From the NCBI RefSeq assembly GCF_900111595.1, contig NZ_FOHN01000008.1:1-64000 (forward strand): DNA of 64,000 nt. The letters run 5' to 3'. The position numbers were made by a program, and so were the translations under genes. The DNA comes from [Clostridium] polysaccharolyticum. GTDB lineage: Bacteria > Bacillota > Clostridia > Lachnospirales > Lachnospiraceae. Below are positions 18,201 to 25,949 of the stretch, piece by piece (position 1 is the first letter of the stretch; each line of letters opens with the position of its first letter). Below the pieces are notes generated by a model that was not told the DNA's origin, did no database searches, and was given only the letters and a program-made list of their open reading frames with translations.

Positions 18201-18476
18201 ACAAACTTATCCGAAGAATTAATCGAAGAAGGCTTTGTATTAGAAGTTATCAGTAAGATCCAGACTATGCGTAAAGATGCTGGTTTTGAAGTAACAGACA
18301 GGATTAACGTATATGTTAAGGGAAATGACAAGATTGCGGGTATCATGGATAGAAATAAAGAAATAATCCAGGGCAAGGTACTTGCAGACAGCATTGTTTC
18401 AGGTGATGTGAAAGGATTCGAGAAAGAATGGAACATCAATGGGGAAGATGTTGTGATGGCAGTTGAAAAGAGATAA
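15261..18476 (+). CDS. ileS: Isoleucyl-tRNA synthetase, type 2
   Basis: Cytosolic class I synthetase charging tRNA-Ile. The 1071-aa product has the HIGH motif in NGKPHIGHVLTR (about 51-62) and KMSKS in GQKMSKSKGN. An editing domain contains the WTTTPWTLPSN segment, and an anticodon-binding helical domain follows. The length and the FYDGPPTANGKPHIGH start are those of the eukaryote-like IleRS2 group rather than the about 920-aa Bacillus/E. coli type. IleRS2 enzymes are generally less sensitive to mupirocin. The ribosome site AGGAGGG is upstream of ATG 15261. Expression is controlled by the T-box at 14744-14990. Confidence 0.97.
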   Translation: MYEKVSTSLNFVEREKKVESFWKENNIFEKSIDSRKKGETYTFYDGPPTANGKPHIGHVLTRVIKDMIPRYKTMKGYKVPRKAGWDTHGLPVELEVEKLLGLDGKEQIEEYGLEPFIHKCKESVWKYKGMWEDFSATVGFWADMDDPYVTYDNNFIESEWWALKQIWDKKLLYKGYKIVPYCPRCGTPLSSHEVAQGYKDVKEKSAIAKFQVAGAEKEYILAWTTTPWTLPSNVALCVNPDETYVKVKVQVNEKNDVVKEGEEDTAVATEYYILAEALLSVIDGVYEIVEKYVGKDLEYKQYIPLFDYAFNKADGTVGDPGDRTSVNGKKAFYVTCDNYVTLTDGTGVVHIAPAFGEDDAKVGRNYDLPFVQLVDEKGQMKPEVTDFAGMFCKKADEGVLKALGAKKLLFKALKFEHSYPFCWRCDTPLLYYARESWFIKMTAVKEDLIRNNNTINWIPKTIGKGRFGDWLENVQDWGVSRNRYWGTPLNVWECSCGHQHAIGSIEELKSMSDNCPDDIELHRPFIDAVTIKCPECGKQMHRVPEVIDCWFDSGSMPFAQHHYPFENEDLFKEQFPANFISEAVDQTRGWFYSLLAISTLIFNEAPYKNVIVLGHVQDENGQKMSKSKGNAVDPFDALEQYGADAIRWYFYINSAPWLPNRFHGKAVQEGQRKFMGTLWNTYAFFVLYANIDEFDATKYTLDYDKLGVMDKWLLSRLNTVIKTVDENLAAYKIPETAKALQQFVDEMSNWYVRRGRERFWAKGMEQDKINAYMTLHTALVTLCKIAAPMIPFMTEDIYQNLVRSIDKTAPESIHLCDFPAANEAYINAQLEKDMEEVLDIVVLGRACRNTANIKNRQPIGTMYVKAETVLSDYYKEIIADELNVKEVKFTDDVRDFTSYTFKPQLRTLGRRFGKQINAFKEFLTTLDGNAAMDELNEKGTLTVTFDGKEEVIEKDDLLIEAAQKEGYVSDSDYGITTVLDTNLSEELIEEGFVLEVISKIQTMRKDAGFEVTDRINVYVKGNDKIAGIMDRNKEIIQGKVLADSIVSGDVKGFEKEWNINGEDVVMAVEKR

Positions 18477-18494
18477 GCGTAATAGAAAATAACG

Positions 18495-18549
18495 AAAAAG
18501 GCATGTGGAAATTTTAAAGAGTTTTTGCATGCCTTTTTTGTGATATTGC
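18495..18549 (+). terminator. Terminator after ileS
   Basis: AAAAAGGCATG pairs with CATGCCTTTTT, ending in a T6 run. Confidence 0.85.
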
Positions 18550-18710
18550 AAAAGAAGTAAAAAAGAGGATGTTTCATTATAGTCAGTATGATCAGCCCAA
18601 GATATTTATTATCAAATATTTCACAATCCATCTATCACATATTTAAAATTTGTAGTATAATGTTTTCTAGCTAGACTTGGATTGCAGAATATTTAATAAG
18701 GAGGAAGTTT

Positions 18711-21164
18711 ATGGACAAAATAACCAAATCGGAATTCAAAGAAAATGTTACGGATTATCTGAAAGTTTTGTACCGCAGGGAAGTATCAGAAGCTACACAG
18801 CAGCAGTTATTTCAGGCAGTATCTTACGCTGTAAAAGATATTGTAGTTGACCAGTGGATGGCTACACATAAAGCTTATGAAAAACAAGATGTTAAGACTG
18901 TGTATTATTTGTCAATGGAATTCTTAATGGGCAGGGCATTAGGAAATATGATTATCAACTTAAGTGCAAACAAAATGATAAAAGAAGCAATTGCTGAATT
19001 AGGACTTGATTTAAACAGCATTGAAGATCAGGAACCAGATCCTGCTCTTGGCAATGGTGGTCTTGGCAGGTTAGCAGCTTGTTTCTTAGACTCTCTTTCT
19101 ACATTGGGGTATCCAGCTTATGGCTGCGGAATCCGCTACAAATATGGTATGTTCAAACAGAGAATTAAAGATGGTTATCAGTTAGAAGTGCCAGATGACT
19201 GGTTAAAAGACGGATATCCATTTGAAATCAAACGTTCCGAATATGCTGTAGAAGTTAAGTTTGGGGGGTATGTTGCAATCCGTAAAGATGCCAACGGCAA
19301 AGACCGTTTCATTCAGGAAAACTACCAGTCAGTAATGGCAGTTCCTTATGATTTGCCAATTGTAGGATATAATAACAACATTGTCAATACCTTGCGTATC
19401 TGGGATGCCGAAGCTATTGATACCTTTAACTTGGATTCCTTTGATAAGGGAGATTACCAGAAAGCAGTTGAACAGCAGAATCTGGCACGTACTATTTGTG
19501 AAGTGCTTTATCCAAATGATAATCACTATGCAGGAAAGGAACTGCGTTTGAAACAGCAGTATTTCTTTGTATCTGCAAGTGTGCAGCGTGCTGTATCCAA
19601 GTATATGGAAAAACATAATGATATTCGCAAACTGCATGAGAAAGTAGCATTCCAGTTAAATGACACTCATCCAACAGTTGCAGTTGCAGAATTAATGAGA
19701 ATCCTAATGGATTGTTATGATTTAGAATGGAATGAAGCATGGGAAGTTACAACAAAGACTTGTGCATATACAAACCACACAATCATGTCCGAGGCACTTG
19801 AAAAATGGCCAATTGAGTTATTTTCAAGACTATTACCAAGAATTTATCAAATCATTGAAGAAATTAACCGCCGTTTCATTATAGAAATTCAAAACACATA
19901 TCCAGGCGATTATCACAAAATTGAAAAGATGGCAATTATTTATGACGGACAGGTAAAAATGGCACACTTAGCAATTGTAGGTGGCTATTCCGTAAATGGT
20001 GTTGCTAGGTTACATACAGAAATCTTAAAGAAACAGGAGTTAAAAGACTTCTATCAGCACTTCCCAACTAAGTTTAACAACAAGACAAATGGTATTACAC
20101 AAAGACGTTTCTTATTACATGGCAATCCTTTATTAGCTGATTGGGTTACAAGCAAGATTGGAAATGAGTGGATTACAGATTTATCTCATATTAATGAACT
20201 TGCTATTTATGCAGATGATGAGAAGTGCCAGAAAGAATTTATGAACATTAAGTATCAGAATAAAGTGCGTCTGGCACAGTACATTCAGGAACATAATGGC
20301 GTAACCATTAATCCTAGATCTATTTTTGATGTACAGGTAAAACGTTTGCATGAATATAAGAGACAGTTATTAAATATTTTACATGTTATGCATCTGTATA
20401 ATCAGTTAAAACGCAATCCAGGAATGGAGTTCTATCCAAGGACTTTCATATTTGGTGCAAAGGCATCTGCAGGATACCGCCGTGCAAAAGCCATTATTAA
20501 GTTAATTAATAGTGTAGCAAATGTGATTAACAATGATACATCTATCCAGAATAAAATTAAGGTTGTATTTATTGAAGATTACAAAGTATCTAATGCAGAA
20601 CTTATTTTCTCTGCAGCAGATGTATCTGAACAGATTTCAACTGCTAGTAAGGAAGCATCTGGTACAGGTAACATGAAGTTTATGTTAAACGGTGCATTAA
20701 CAATTGGTACAATGGATGGTGCCAATGTGGAAATCGTGGAGGAAGTTGGAGAAGAGAATGCGTTCATATTTGGTTTATCTTCTGATGAAGTAATCCAGTT
20801 TGAGCAAAATGGCGGATATAATCCAAAAGAGATTTTTAATATTGATCAGGATATACGTGCCGTATTGACTCAGCTTATTAATGGTTTCTATTCACCAGAA
20901 AATCCAGAATTATTCCGTGAGCTGTATAACTCTTTATTAGAAAATAATGGAGGAGAACGTGCAGATCAGTACTTTATCTTAAAAGATTTCCGTTCCTATG
21001 AAGAAGCACAGAAGAAGGTTGGTGCTTATTATCAGGATGAAAAAGCTTGGGCAAAATCAGCAATTCTGAATACGGCTAAGTCAGGTAAATTTAGTTCTGA
21101 CAGAACGATTGAAGAATATGCTACTGAACTTTGGAATTTAAATAAGGTTAAGGTTGAGCTGTAA
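18711..21164 (+). CDS. glgP: Glycogen/starch/maltodextrin phosphorylase
   Basis: GT35 enzyme releasing glucose-1-phosphate from alpha-1,4-glucan chains. The 817-aa product has GNGGLGRLAACFLDSL near residue 112 and the PLP-binding lysine in EASGTGNMKFMLNG. The catalytic TIGTMDGANVEI follows, as does RVHEYKRQ-type sequence (VKRLHEYKRQLLN). Length and motifs are normal. TAAGGAGGAAG precedes ATG 18711. It is a single gene with its own terminator and no other glycogen genes nearby. Confidence 0.96.
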   Translation: MDKITKSEFKENVTDYLKVLYRREVSEATQQQLFQAVSYAVKDIVVDQWMATHKAYEKQDVKTVYYLSMEFLMGRALGNMIINLSANKMIKEAIAELGLDLNSIEDQEPDPALGNGGLGRLAACFLDSLSTLGYPAYGCGIRYKYGMFKQRIKDGYQLEVPDDWLKDGYPFEIKRSEYAVEVKFGGYVAIRKDANGKDRFIQENYQSVMAVPYDLPIVGYNNNIVNTLRIWDAEAIDTFNLDSFDKGDYQKAVEQQNLARTICEVLYPNDNHYAGKELRLKQQYFFVSASVQRAVSKYMEKHNDIRKLHEKVAFQLNDTHPTVAVAELMRILMDCYDLEWNEAWEVTTKTCAYTNHTIMSEALEKWPIELFSRLLPRIYQIIEEINRRFIIEIQNTYPGDYHKIEKMAIIYDGQVKMAHLAIVGGYSVNGVARLHTEILKKQELKDFYQHFPTKFNNKTNGITQRRFLLHGNPLLADWVTSKIGNEWITDLSHINELAIYADDEKCQKEFMNIKYQNKVRLAQYIQEHNGVTINPRSIFDVQVKRLHEYKRQLLNILHVMHLYNQLKRNPGMEFYPRTFIFGAKASAGYRRAKAIIKLINSVANVINNDTSIQNKIKVVFIEDYKVSNAELIFSAADVSEQISTASKEASGTGNMKFMLNGALTIGTMDGANVEIVEEVGEENAFIFGLSSDEVIQFEQNGGYNPKEIFNIDQDIRAVLTQLINGFYSPENPELFRELYNSLLENNGGERADQYFILKDFRSYEEAQKKVGAYYQDEKAWAKSAILNTAKSGKFSSDRTIEEYATELWNLNKVKVEL

Positions 21165-21180
21165 TCTAAATTAAGAAAAG

Positions 21181-21227
21181 CATCTTGTCAGAAAGTAAAA
21201 ATATACTTTCTGTCAGGATGTTTTTTT
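21181..21227 (+). terminator. Terminator after glgP
   Basis: CATCTTGTCAGAAAGTA pairs imperfectly with TACTTTCTGTCAGGATG, followed by seven Ts. The hairpin-rich repeat begins at the next base. Confidence 0.85.
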
Positions 21228-21437
21228 ATTTGATAGAAAAGTCCTCTGCGAGTCCTTCCCTATCAAATAAAAAGTGCCCTAAAAAAGAAGGGCACAGGAT
21301 GCGCACAGATGGGTAAGGAAGATAATCGCTAAAAAACAGCGACAGCTAAAAGACAGCGACACCCATCTGGCGCGGCAAAGTCTGAGTTCCTTCGAGTACA
21401 TTCCAGTCGCGAGAGTCTGAGGAACTCAGACTTTGTT
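21228..21437 (+). repeat. Hairpin-rich intergenic repeat, copy 2
   Basis: This 210-bp copy of 14991-15204 has the same orientation and the same four hairpins, with scattered substitutions and one 4-base indel in the CATC/CATC region. It starts immediately after the glgP terminator T tract and ends in the shared sequence GACTTTGTT. It carries no ORF of its own. Confidence 0.85.
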
Positions 21438-21529
21438 ATTTTCTTTCCTAATAAAGAAAATATTTTATAAAACACTATTTTTGTGTATAACGTCATCTTT
21501 ATTGGTAAGAATATCAACAGAGGTGATAA

Positions 21530-22318
21530 ATGGTGAAAGGACAAAATGAAAAAACAACGAATAAATCCTTCTACATCTGGATGCTTGCTGGTGCATTGGC
21601 GATTATATGCATATGTGCAGTCTGTTTAAACATAAGAAATCTCAATGATAAGGAAAAGGATAAGAGTATTCATAATTCCATAGCAGAACACGAAGTTGAG
21701 ACCCCAGCCCCTGCAAAAGATGTTGCAAGTATTGGAGATGCACAGATTTCAAGCAGAAAAGTTACAGACGAAGTAAATCTTCTGGAAAACGACATTGTGG
21801 ATGATGGAGCAAAAAATACTGTGAAAGAGACTGCAAAACCAAGTAAGAAACCAGAAGCAGTATCCGTTATGAGTAATGGAAATGCAGTACTAAACAGTTT
21901 AAAATTCGATGAAGAAGCTGGTTTAGCTTGGCCTGTAAGTGGTAATGTGATACTGAATTACAGTGATTCAAATACCATTTACTTCCCAACTTTAGCATGT
22001 TACAAATGTAACCCAGCTATTATAATTTCTGCAGATGAGGGAGCAAAAGTTAAGAGTGCTGCTAAAGGTGTTGTGACAAATATCTTTGAAAATGAAGAGA
22101 CAGGCAAAACAATTCAGATGTCCATCGGTGGAGATTATACATTAACCTATGGACAGCTTAAGGATTTAACTGTTAAAAAAGGTGATGCTGTAAAGGAAGG
22201 CCAAGTGATTGCTTCTATCGCAAAACCATCCAAATACTATGTAGAAGAAGGAGATAATTTATACTTCAAAGTTGAGCAGAAAGACAAGACTGTCAATCCT
22301 ATGTATTTATTAAAGTAA
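21530..22318 (+). CDS. Membrane-anchored degenerate LytM (M23) protein, SpoIIQ-like
   Basis: The 262-aa product has one N-terminal transmembrane helix (about 14-34), a long charged linker (35-135) and a LytM-fold domain (about 140-262). The M23 pattern is recognisable (ADEGAKVKSAAKGVVTNI; TLTYGQLKDLTVKKGDAVKEGQVIASI). The zinc ligands are gone, however: Asn replaces the first His in CNPAIII, and LYFKV replaces the HLHF pair. It is therefore probably a structural, non-enzymatic protein. In sporulating Firmicutes SpoIIQ has this build and bridges the forespore membranes with SpoIIIAH. AGAGGTGAT precedes ATG 21530. Confidence 0.7.
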   Translation: MVKGQNEKTTNKSFYIWMLAGALAIICICAVCLNIRNLNDKEKDKSIHNSIAEHEVETPAPAKDVASIGDAQISSRKVTDEVNLLENDIVDDGAKNTVKETAKPSKKPEAVSVMSNGNAVLNSLKFDEEAGLAWPVSGNVILNYSDSNTIYFPTLACYKCNPAIIISADEGAKVKSAAKGVVTNIFENEETGKTIQMSIGGDYTLTYGQLKDLTVKKGDAVKEGQVIASIAKPSKYYVEEGDNLYFKVEQKDKTVNPMYLLK

Positions 22319-22321
22319 GAG

Positions 22322-22359
22322 AAAACCTTTAGGTCTACCTGTTAGGCTTAAAGGTTTTT
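22322..22359 (+). terminator. Terminator after the SpoIIQ-like gene
   Basis: AAAACCTTTA pairs with TAAAGGTTTT, followed by a T run. Confidence 0.8.
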
Positions 22360-22366
22360 ATAATAG

Positions 22367-22394
22367 TAAACATTTTTAGCCAGATGCGTATAAT
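22367..22394 (+). promoter_or_regulatory. Promoter of the candidate structured RNA
   Basis: TATAAT at 22389-22394 with a weak -35 (TAAACA, 22367-22372) at 16 bp. It predicts a transcript from about 22400. Confidence 0.5.
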
Positions 22395-22399
22395 AAAGT

Positions 22400-22558
22400 A
22401 TAAAATCGTTATTCAGAGAGGCAATATTACATAAGAAAATCAGCAGCCGAAATTTTCACCAGTCTCTCTCTCGATTTTGAATAATGTACCTGCTAATCGG
22501 TTGCTTTATATAGATAACGTGGTGTAAGGTTTTGGTTTACTTTATGCCACGTTTTTTG
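22400..22558 (+). ncRNA. Candidate structured RNA with pseudoknot and terminator
   Basis: P1: CGTTATTCA (22407-22415) pairs with TGAATAATG (22478-22486) and continues as GAGAG/CTCTC. Inside it, GAAAAT (22435-22440) pairs with ATTTTC (22452-22457). The loop of that hairpin, AGCAGCCGA (22442-22450), is fully complementary (one G-U) to TCGGTTGCT downstream (22497-22505), forming a nine-pair pseudoknot. A terminator follows (AACGTGG/CCACGTT, 22516-22553, with a T run). There is no ORF. The RNA ends about 160 bp before the next gene, which has its own promoter, so it is a small RNA or an attenuating riboswitch. I do not recognise the class. Confidence 0.55.
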
Positions 22559-22665
22559 TGTTCTTTTTTCTGTACTCGGCAAAATTTGCTGACATATACA
22601 AAAAATAATTGATTTATTGTGTTGTGAATTATCAATATTACAGTTAGTTCGATGAAAATATGATG

Positions 22666-22694
22666 TTGTGCTGTTCTTGCCAAAGTGCTAAAAT
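22666..22694 (+). promoter_or_regulatory. Promoter of the secreted protein gene
   Basis: TTGTGC (22666-22671), 17-base spacer, TAAAAT (22689-22694); the ATG is at 22721. Confidence 0.6.
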
Positions 22695-22720
22695 AGTTAG
22701 GCATAGAGGAGGAAAATAAA

Positions 22721-24022
22721 ATGGATTTGAAAAAAAAGATAATAGCAGCAGTTTTAAGTTTGTCATTATTAGCTACACCATTTACAAATGTACAGGCTAA
22801 AGGAGCTGATACAGCGAAAGAAAATCAGGTAACAGTCCAGAAAACTGTAAAAGCAGAAGCGATTCAGGCTGCAGAAAAATGCAAAACGGTTATAACACTT
22901 GATTTTGATGTACAGCCATCACCAGTGCCATCACCATCACAAAAGCCAGTGGAAGAACAGAAAGTGGTATTAGTTTCAGAAAAAGGAAAGACTGTAGATT
23001 ATGTAACACCATATACATATACTAAGAAATCACAGATAGCCGAGGAGAAGTATAGTGTTAATTTTGCTACTATACCATCAGGGTATAATAAAGATGTAAT
23101 CATTCCAATTAAAGTGAGCGCCAAGGGCGCACTAGTTGTTGCAGCAGCTAGCAGTGAAGGAAAAGAAGCAGATATATATTCTGTATATCAAGATAAGGCT
23201 TGTCAAAAAGGTATTTCCATTGGTACGGACAAATTTGCTTATGTACCCAAAGCAGGAACTTATTATATGAGAATTAGAAAAAATGATTTTGAGAAAAATA
23301 GTGAAAATGTTTACGCTATTGTATCTGCATTTATAAGTGGAAATAATGCGGAACTTAAAAATAATTCTAACGTAGTAAGTGCTTCTATGGGAACTGCTAG
23401 TCCGATATACTATAAGATGGCAGTGTCAAAAACATCCAAGCTTACCATTAAATTAAGTTCAGACTGGAGTTTCTACGCAACACTATGTAACAGCAGAAAG
23501 TCTGCTATCACTCATGAAGAGTATATTTATTCTGGAGTAGGAAAAGTTGTTTATGTTGTACCAAAGGGAACATATTATCTAAAAATAAAGGCACAGAAAG
23601 AAACATTCTATGCTTCTGCAGTCTTTACACCAGTAAGCAATGCTGGAATGACAAGTAAGTCCAAGGCTGGAACTTTAAAAATAAACGGCAGTACAAGAAA
23701 TGTCCTTGTATGTCCTGGGGATTCAACTTCCAGGGGATATTATATGAAGTTTACCAATCCTAAGAGACAAAAGGTTGCCATTCAGATTACAACAAGTTAT
23801 ACATCTGGAAAAATGCAGTTTGATTTTTATGATTCGGGTAAAGACAGCTGGGGTAAGAGAACCTTGAATTCAGGTTTAAATAAGAAATATGAGTATCATG
23901 TTTATTCAACAACATATAACTCTAATTCTAAGACATTGCCAAAAGGAACTTATTACTTGAGATTTAGGAAGTTAGATAAGAAGACATCTGGTATCATTGG
24001 GGTAAGTATAAAACGAAAATAA
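22721..24022 (+). CDS. Secreted protein with PPC-like beta domains, function unknown
   Basis: The 433-aa product has a clear signal peptide (cleavage near AQAKG, about residue 27) and a short PSPVPSPSQKP linker. About three beta-sandwich units follow, each ending in a GTYYxRIRK-like strand (AGTYYMRIRK, KGTYYLKIKA, KGTYYLRFRK). That pattern resembles bacterial pre-peptidase C-terminal domains, which support folding or surface binding. No catalytic domain is present. AGAGGAGG precedes ATG 22721. It may be a surface or matrix protein; the exact role is unknown. Confidence 0.6.
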   Translation: MDLKKKIIAAVLSLSLLATPFTNVQAKGADTAKENQVTVQKTVKAEAIQAAEKCKTVITLDFDVQPSPVPSPSQKPVEEQKVVLVSEKGKTVDYVTPYTYTKKSQIAEEKYSVNFATIPSGYNKDVIIPIKVSAKGALVVAAASSEGKEADIYSVYQDKACQKGISIGTDKFAYVPKAGTYYMRIRKNDFEKNSENVYAIVSAFISGNNAELKNNSNVVSASMGTASPIYYKMAVSKTSKLTIKLSSDWSFYATLCNSRKSAITHEEYIYSGVGKVVYVVPKGTYYLKIKAQKETFYASAVFTPVSNAGMTSKSKAGTLKINGSTRNVLVCPGDSTSRGYYMKFTNPKRQKVAIQITTSYTSGKMQFDFYDSGKDSWGKRTLNSGLNKKYEYHVYSTTYNSNSKTLPKGTYYLRFRKLDKKTSGIIGVSIKRK

Positions 24023-24057
24023 AAGTTAATTAAAATATTTTACACAAAGTTGTGAAG

Positions 24058-24115
24058 AAGTCTGAGTTTTCATCATAGAATTCCTTGTGGGAAAGATGAA
24101 AACTTGGGCTTTTTT
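24058..24115 (+). terminator. Terminator after the PPC-like gene
   Basis: AAGTCTGAGTTTTCATC pairs with GATGAAAACTTGGGCTT, followed by a T run. Confidence 0.8.
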
Positions 24116-24313
24116 CTATTTTTAAATGAAATGTAACTAAGATTTAAATAAATATTAAAAAGATTGTACTAGTTTTTTAATAACTATTAGTTATAATACT
24201 GGCATTGAGTCTGAGAGGAGGAGTAAAAGTGCGAAAAAAGTGATATAATAGGGAAAAATATGAAATGTGATTATGAAAAGAAAGAAAATTATAAGCAAGG
24301 GATGGGAAAAAAG

Positions 24314-25408
24314 ATGAAAAAAGTGATAAAGGGTATTTTAGCGGTAGTGCTATCAGGATGTTTAATAGGCAGTTTGAGTATTAATATGTTATCATTTCGT
24401 GATAATCAGACTCAAAATGATAAAGTGAATCGCTACATAAGTGATCAGCTTGCAAAACAGGCCGAAGAGGCTAAAAAAGAGAAAACCTATGAGGAAGATG
24501 GATTTAAAGTTGGCGATGAATACGAAATTCGAAGTACAAAAGCAATATCCGATGCCTATATTAATAATGATGAATCAAAGCTGACTGATGAAGAAAAAAA
24601 GACACTTAATATGGCAAAAGCAATCATGAAAAAAGTCTTAAAAGATAATATGACGGTATATCAGAAGGAAGAAGCTATCTATAACTGGATGTTTAAAAAT
24701 ATTAAATGTGGTTCTGGTTCTGTTGTTTCCATGCCTAGTTCTTTAGGCAACAACTATACACCATTTGGAGTTTTAACAGGCAAAAATGCGGTATGTGTTG
24801 GTTATGCAACTACATTCCGTATGTTTATGCACATGTTAGGGTTAGAATGCCACGTAGTTCACAATGAATATCATTCATGGGACTTAGTAAAACTTGATGA
24901 TGGTGAGTGGTATCATACTGACATTTATACAGACGTTTCAAGTAATAGCCAGTATCGTAACTTTAATATGACAGATGCTATGGCAAGAGATGGCCATGAA
25001 TGGGATGCTTCTTGCCTGCCAGTAGCAGAGGGCTTAAATTATAGCTATCCGGTTCAACATAATGAAAAGCTAAAAACCGTTTATGACGTACCTCAAAAGA
25101 TTAAGAAAATGCTGGATAAGAAAAAGAAAAGCGGATACTATTCCTTTAAGAGTTTAACGAAGAAAGAATTACAGGCTGCAGATATTATTGTAAGGCAGGT
25201 GAAACAGGCATTAGAAATGCTTGGTGGTTTTGATTCTTATGATGTTAGTGGAAGCTGGTATGATGGTAAAGATGGTACGTATATCTTAGGAATTTATATT
25301 TCTAACTATGATGAGGAAGAAGAAACGAATTTCGATCCAAAGATGAATAAGAAGGTAACAGAAGAAATCAATAAGGCATTTGATGTAAAACTGGATCCAT
25401 TAAATTAA
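24314..25408 (+). CDS. Exported transglutaminase-like protein
   Basis: The 364-aa product from ATG 24314 starts with a signal/anchor segment (VIKGILAVVLSGCLIGSLSI). The transglutaminase core triad is visible: Cys in AVCVGYATTF, His in EYHSWDLVKL and Asp in WYHTDIYTD. Bacterial members act as cysteine proteases or cross-linkers at the envelope. The start is uncertain: in-frame ATGs at 24260 and 24302 give cytoplasmic-looking extensions. A strong GAGGAGG site at 24214-24222 leads only into a five-codon frame (GTG 24229). It is the first gene of a four-gene unit with the lipoprotein, MBOAT and DHHW genes (gaps of 16-21 bp). Confidence 0.75.
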   Translation: MKKVIKGILAVVLSGCLIGSLSINMLSFRDNQTQNDKVNRYISDQLAKQAEEAKKEKTYEEDGFKVGDEYEIRSTKAISDAYINNDESKLTDEEKKTLNMAKAIMKKVLKDNMTVYQKEEAIYNWMFKNIKCGSGSVVSMPSSLGNNYTPFGVLTGKNAVCVGYATTFRMFMHMLGLECHVVHNEYHSWDLVKLDDGEWYHTDIYTDVSSNSQYRNFNMTDAMARDGHEWDASCLPVAEGLNYSYPVQHNEKLKTVYDVPQKIKKMLDKKKKSGYYSFKSLTKKELQAADIIVRQVKQALEMLGGFDSYDVSGSWYDGKDGTYILGIYISNYDEEEETNFDPKMNKKVTEEINKAFDVKLDPLN

Positions 25409-25424
25409 GAAAAGGTGAAATATT

Positions 25425-25931
25425 ATGAAGAAAAATAGAATAAAAAGAGTTGCGTTATTATGTTGTACACTGTTTTTGCTTGGTGGCTGTGGAAATACCT
25501 CACAGCCAGCTAGTAGTGGAAAGGCAAGAGATTTAAAAACAATGGAAAAAGAAATGCTAGAGGCGGATAAGACATTGCCTGAGATGGAAGTGGTCCGTGG
25601 AAGTGATAAAGACGCAGAAGATAATTTTACAGTTCTTTCGGATTTTGATTATGACAGAGTAGAAGATTATTTTTATGCATATTCGAAAACAGGAACTGCA
25701 GAAGAAATAGCGGTAATCCGCCTGAAGGATAAAGATGATGTTGCCCCTATGATGGATGCGATTCATGCCCATTTAGAAGACAGAAAAGGAACAATGGAGG
25801 AGTATTCGCCAGAACAGGTAGATCGAGTGGATAAGGCGGTTGTTACTTATGAAGGAAATGATGTGGCAATGATCGTAAGCGAAAAGAATGGACTGGTACA
25901 AGAGAAATTTAAACTAGGTAAAGAAAAATAA
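25425..25931 (+). CDS. DUF4358-type lipoprotein
   Basis: The 168-aa product has a lipoprotein signal with lipobox LLGGCGN, the acylated Cys being at about residue 22. The remainder is an alpha/beta domain with EEIAVIRLKDKDDVAPMM and VAMIVSEKNG strands, typical of DUF4358 proteins of Lachnospiraceae. These are commonly encoded beside MBOAT acyltransferases, as here, suggesting a role in exopolysaccharide or wall polymer acylation at the membrane surface. No enzyme motif is seen. Confidence 0.75.
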   Translation: MKKNRIKRVALLCCTLFLLGGCGNTSQPASSGKARDLKTMEKEMLEADKTLPEMEVVRGSDKDAEDNFTVLSDFDYDRVEDYFYAYSKTGTAEEIAVIRLKDKDDVAPMMDAIHAHLEDRKGTMEEYSPEQVDRVDKAVVTYEGNDVAMIVSEKNGLVQEKFKLGKEK

Positions 25932-25949
25932 AAGAATAGGAGAAAAACA

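Noticed and set aside
21329-21544. Minus-strand ORF of 71 codons
   Set aside because: Same repeat-derived reading as above in the second copy; it also runs into the SpoIIQ-like gene start.
22400-22558. Structured RNA considered as SRP RNA, tmRNA or a known c-di-GMP or purine riboswitch
   Set aside because: None of the conserved cores I know for those RNAs is present, so the class is left open.
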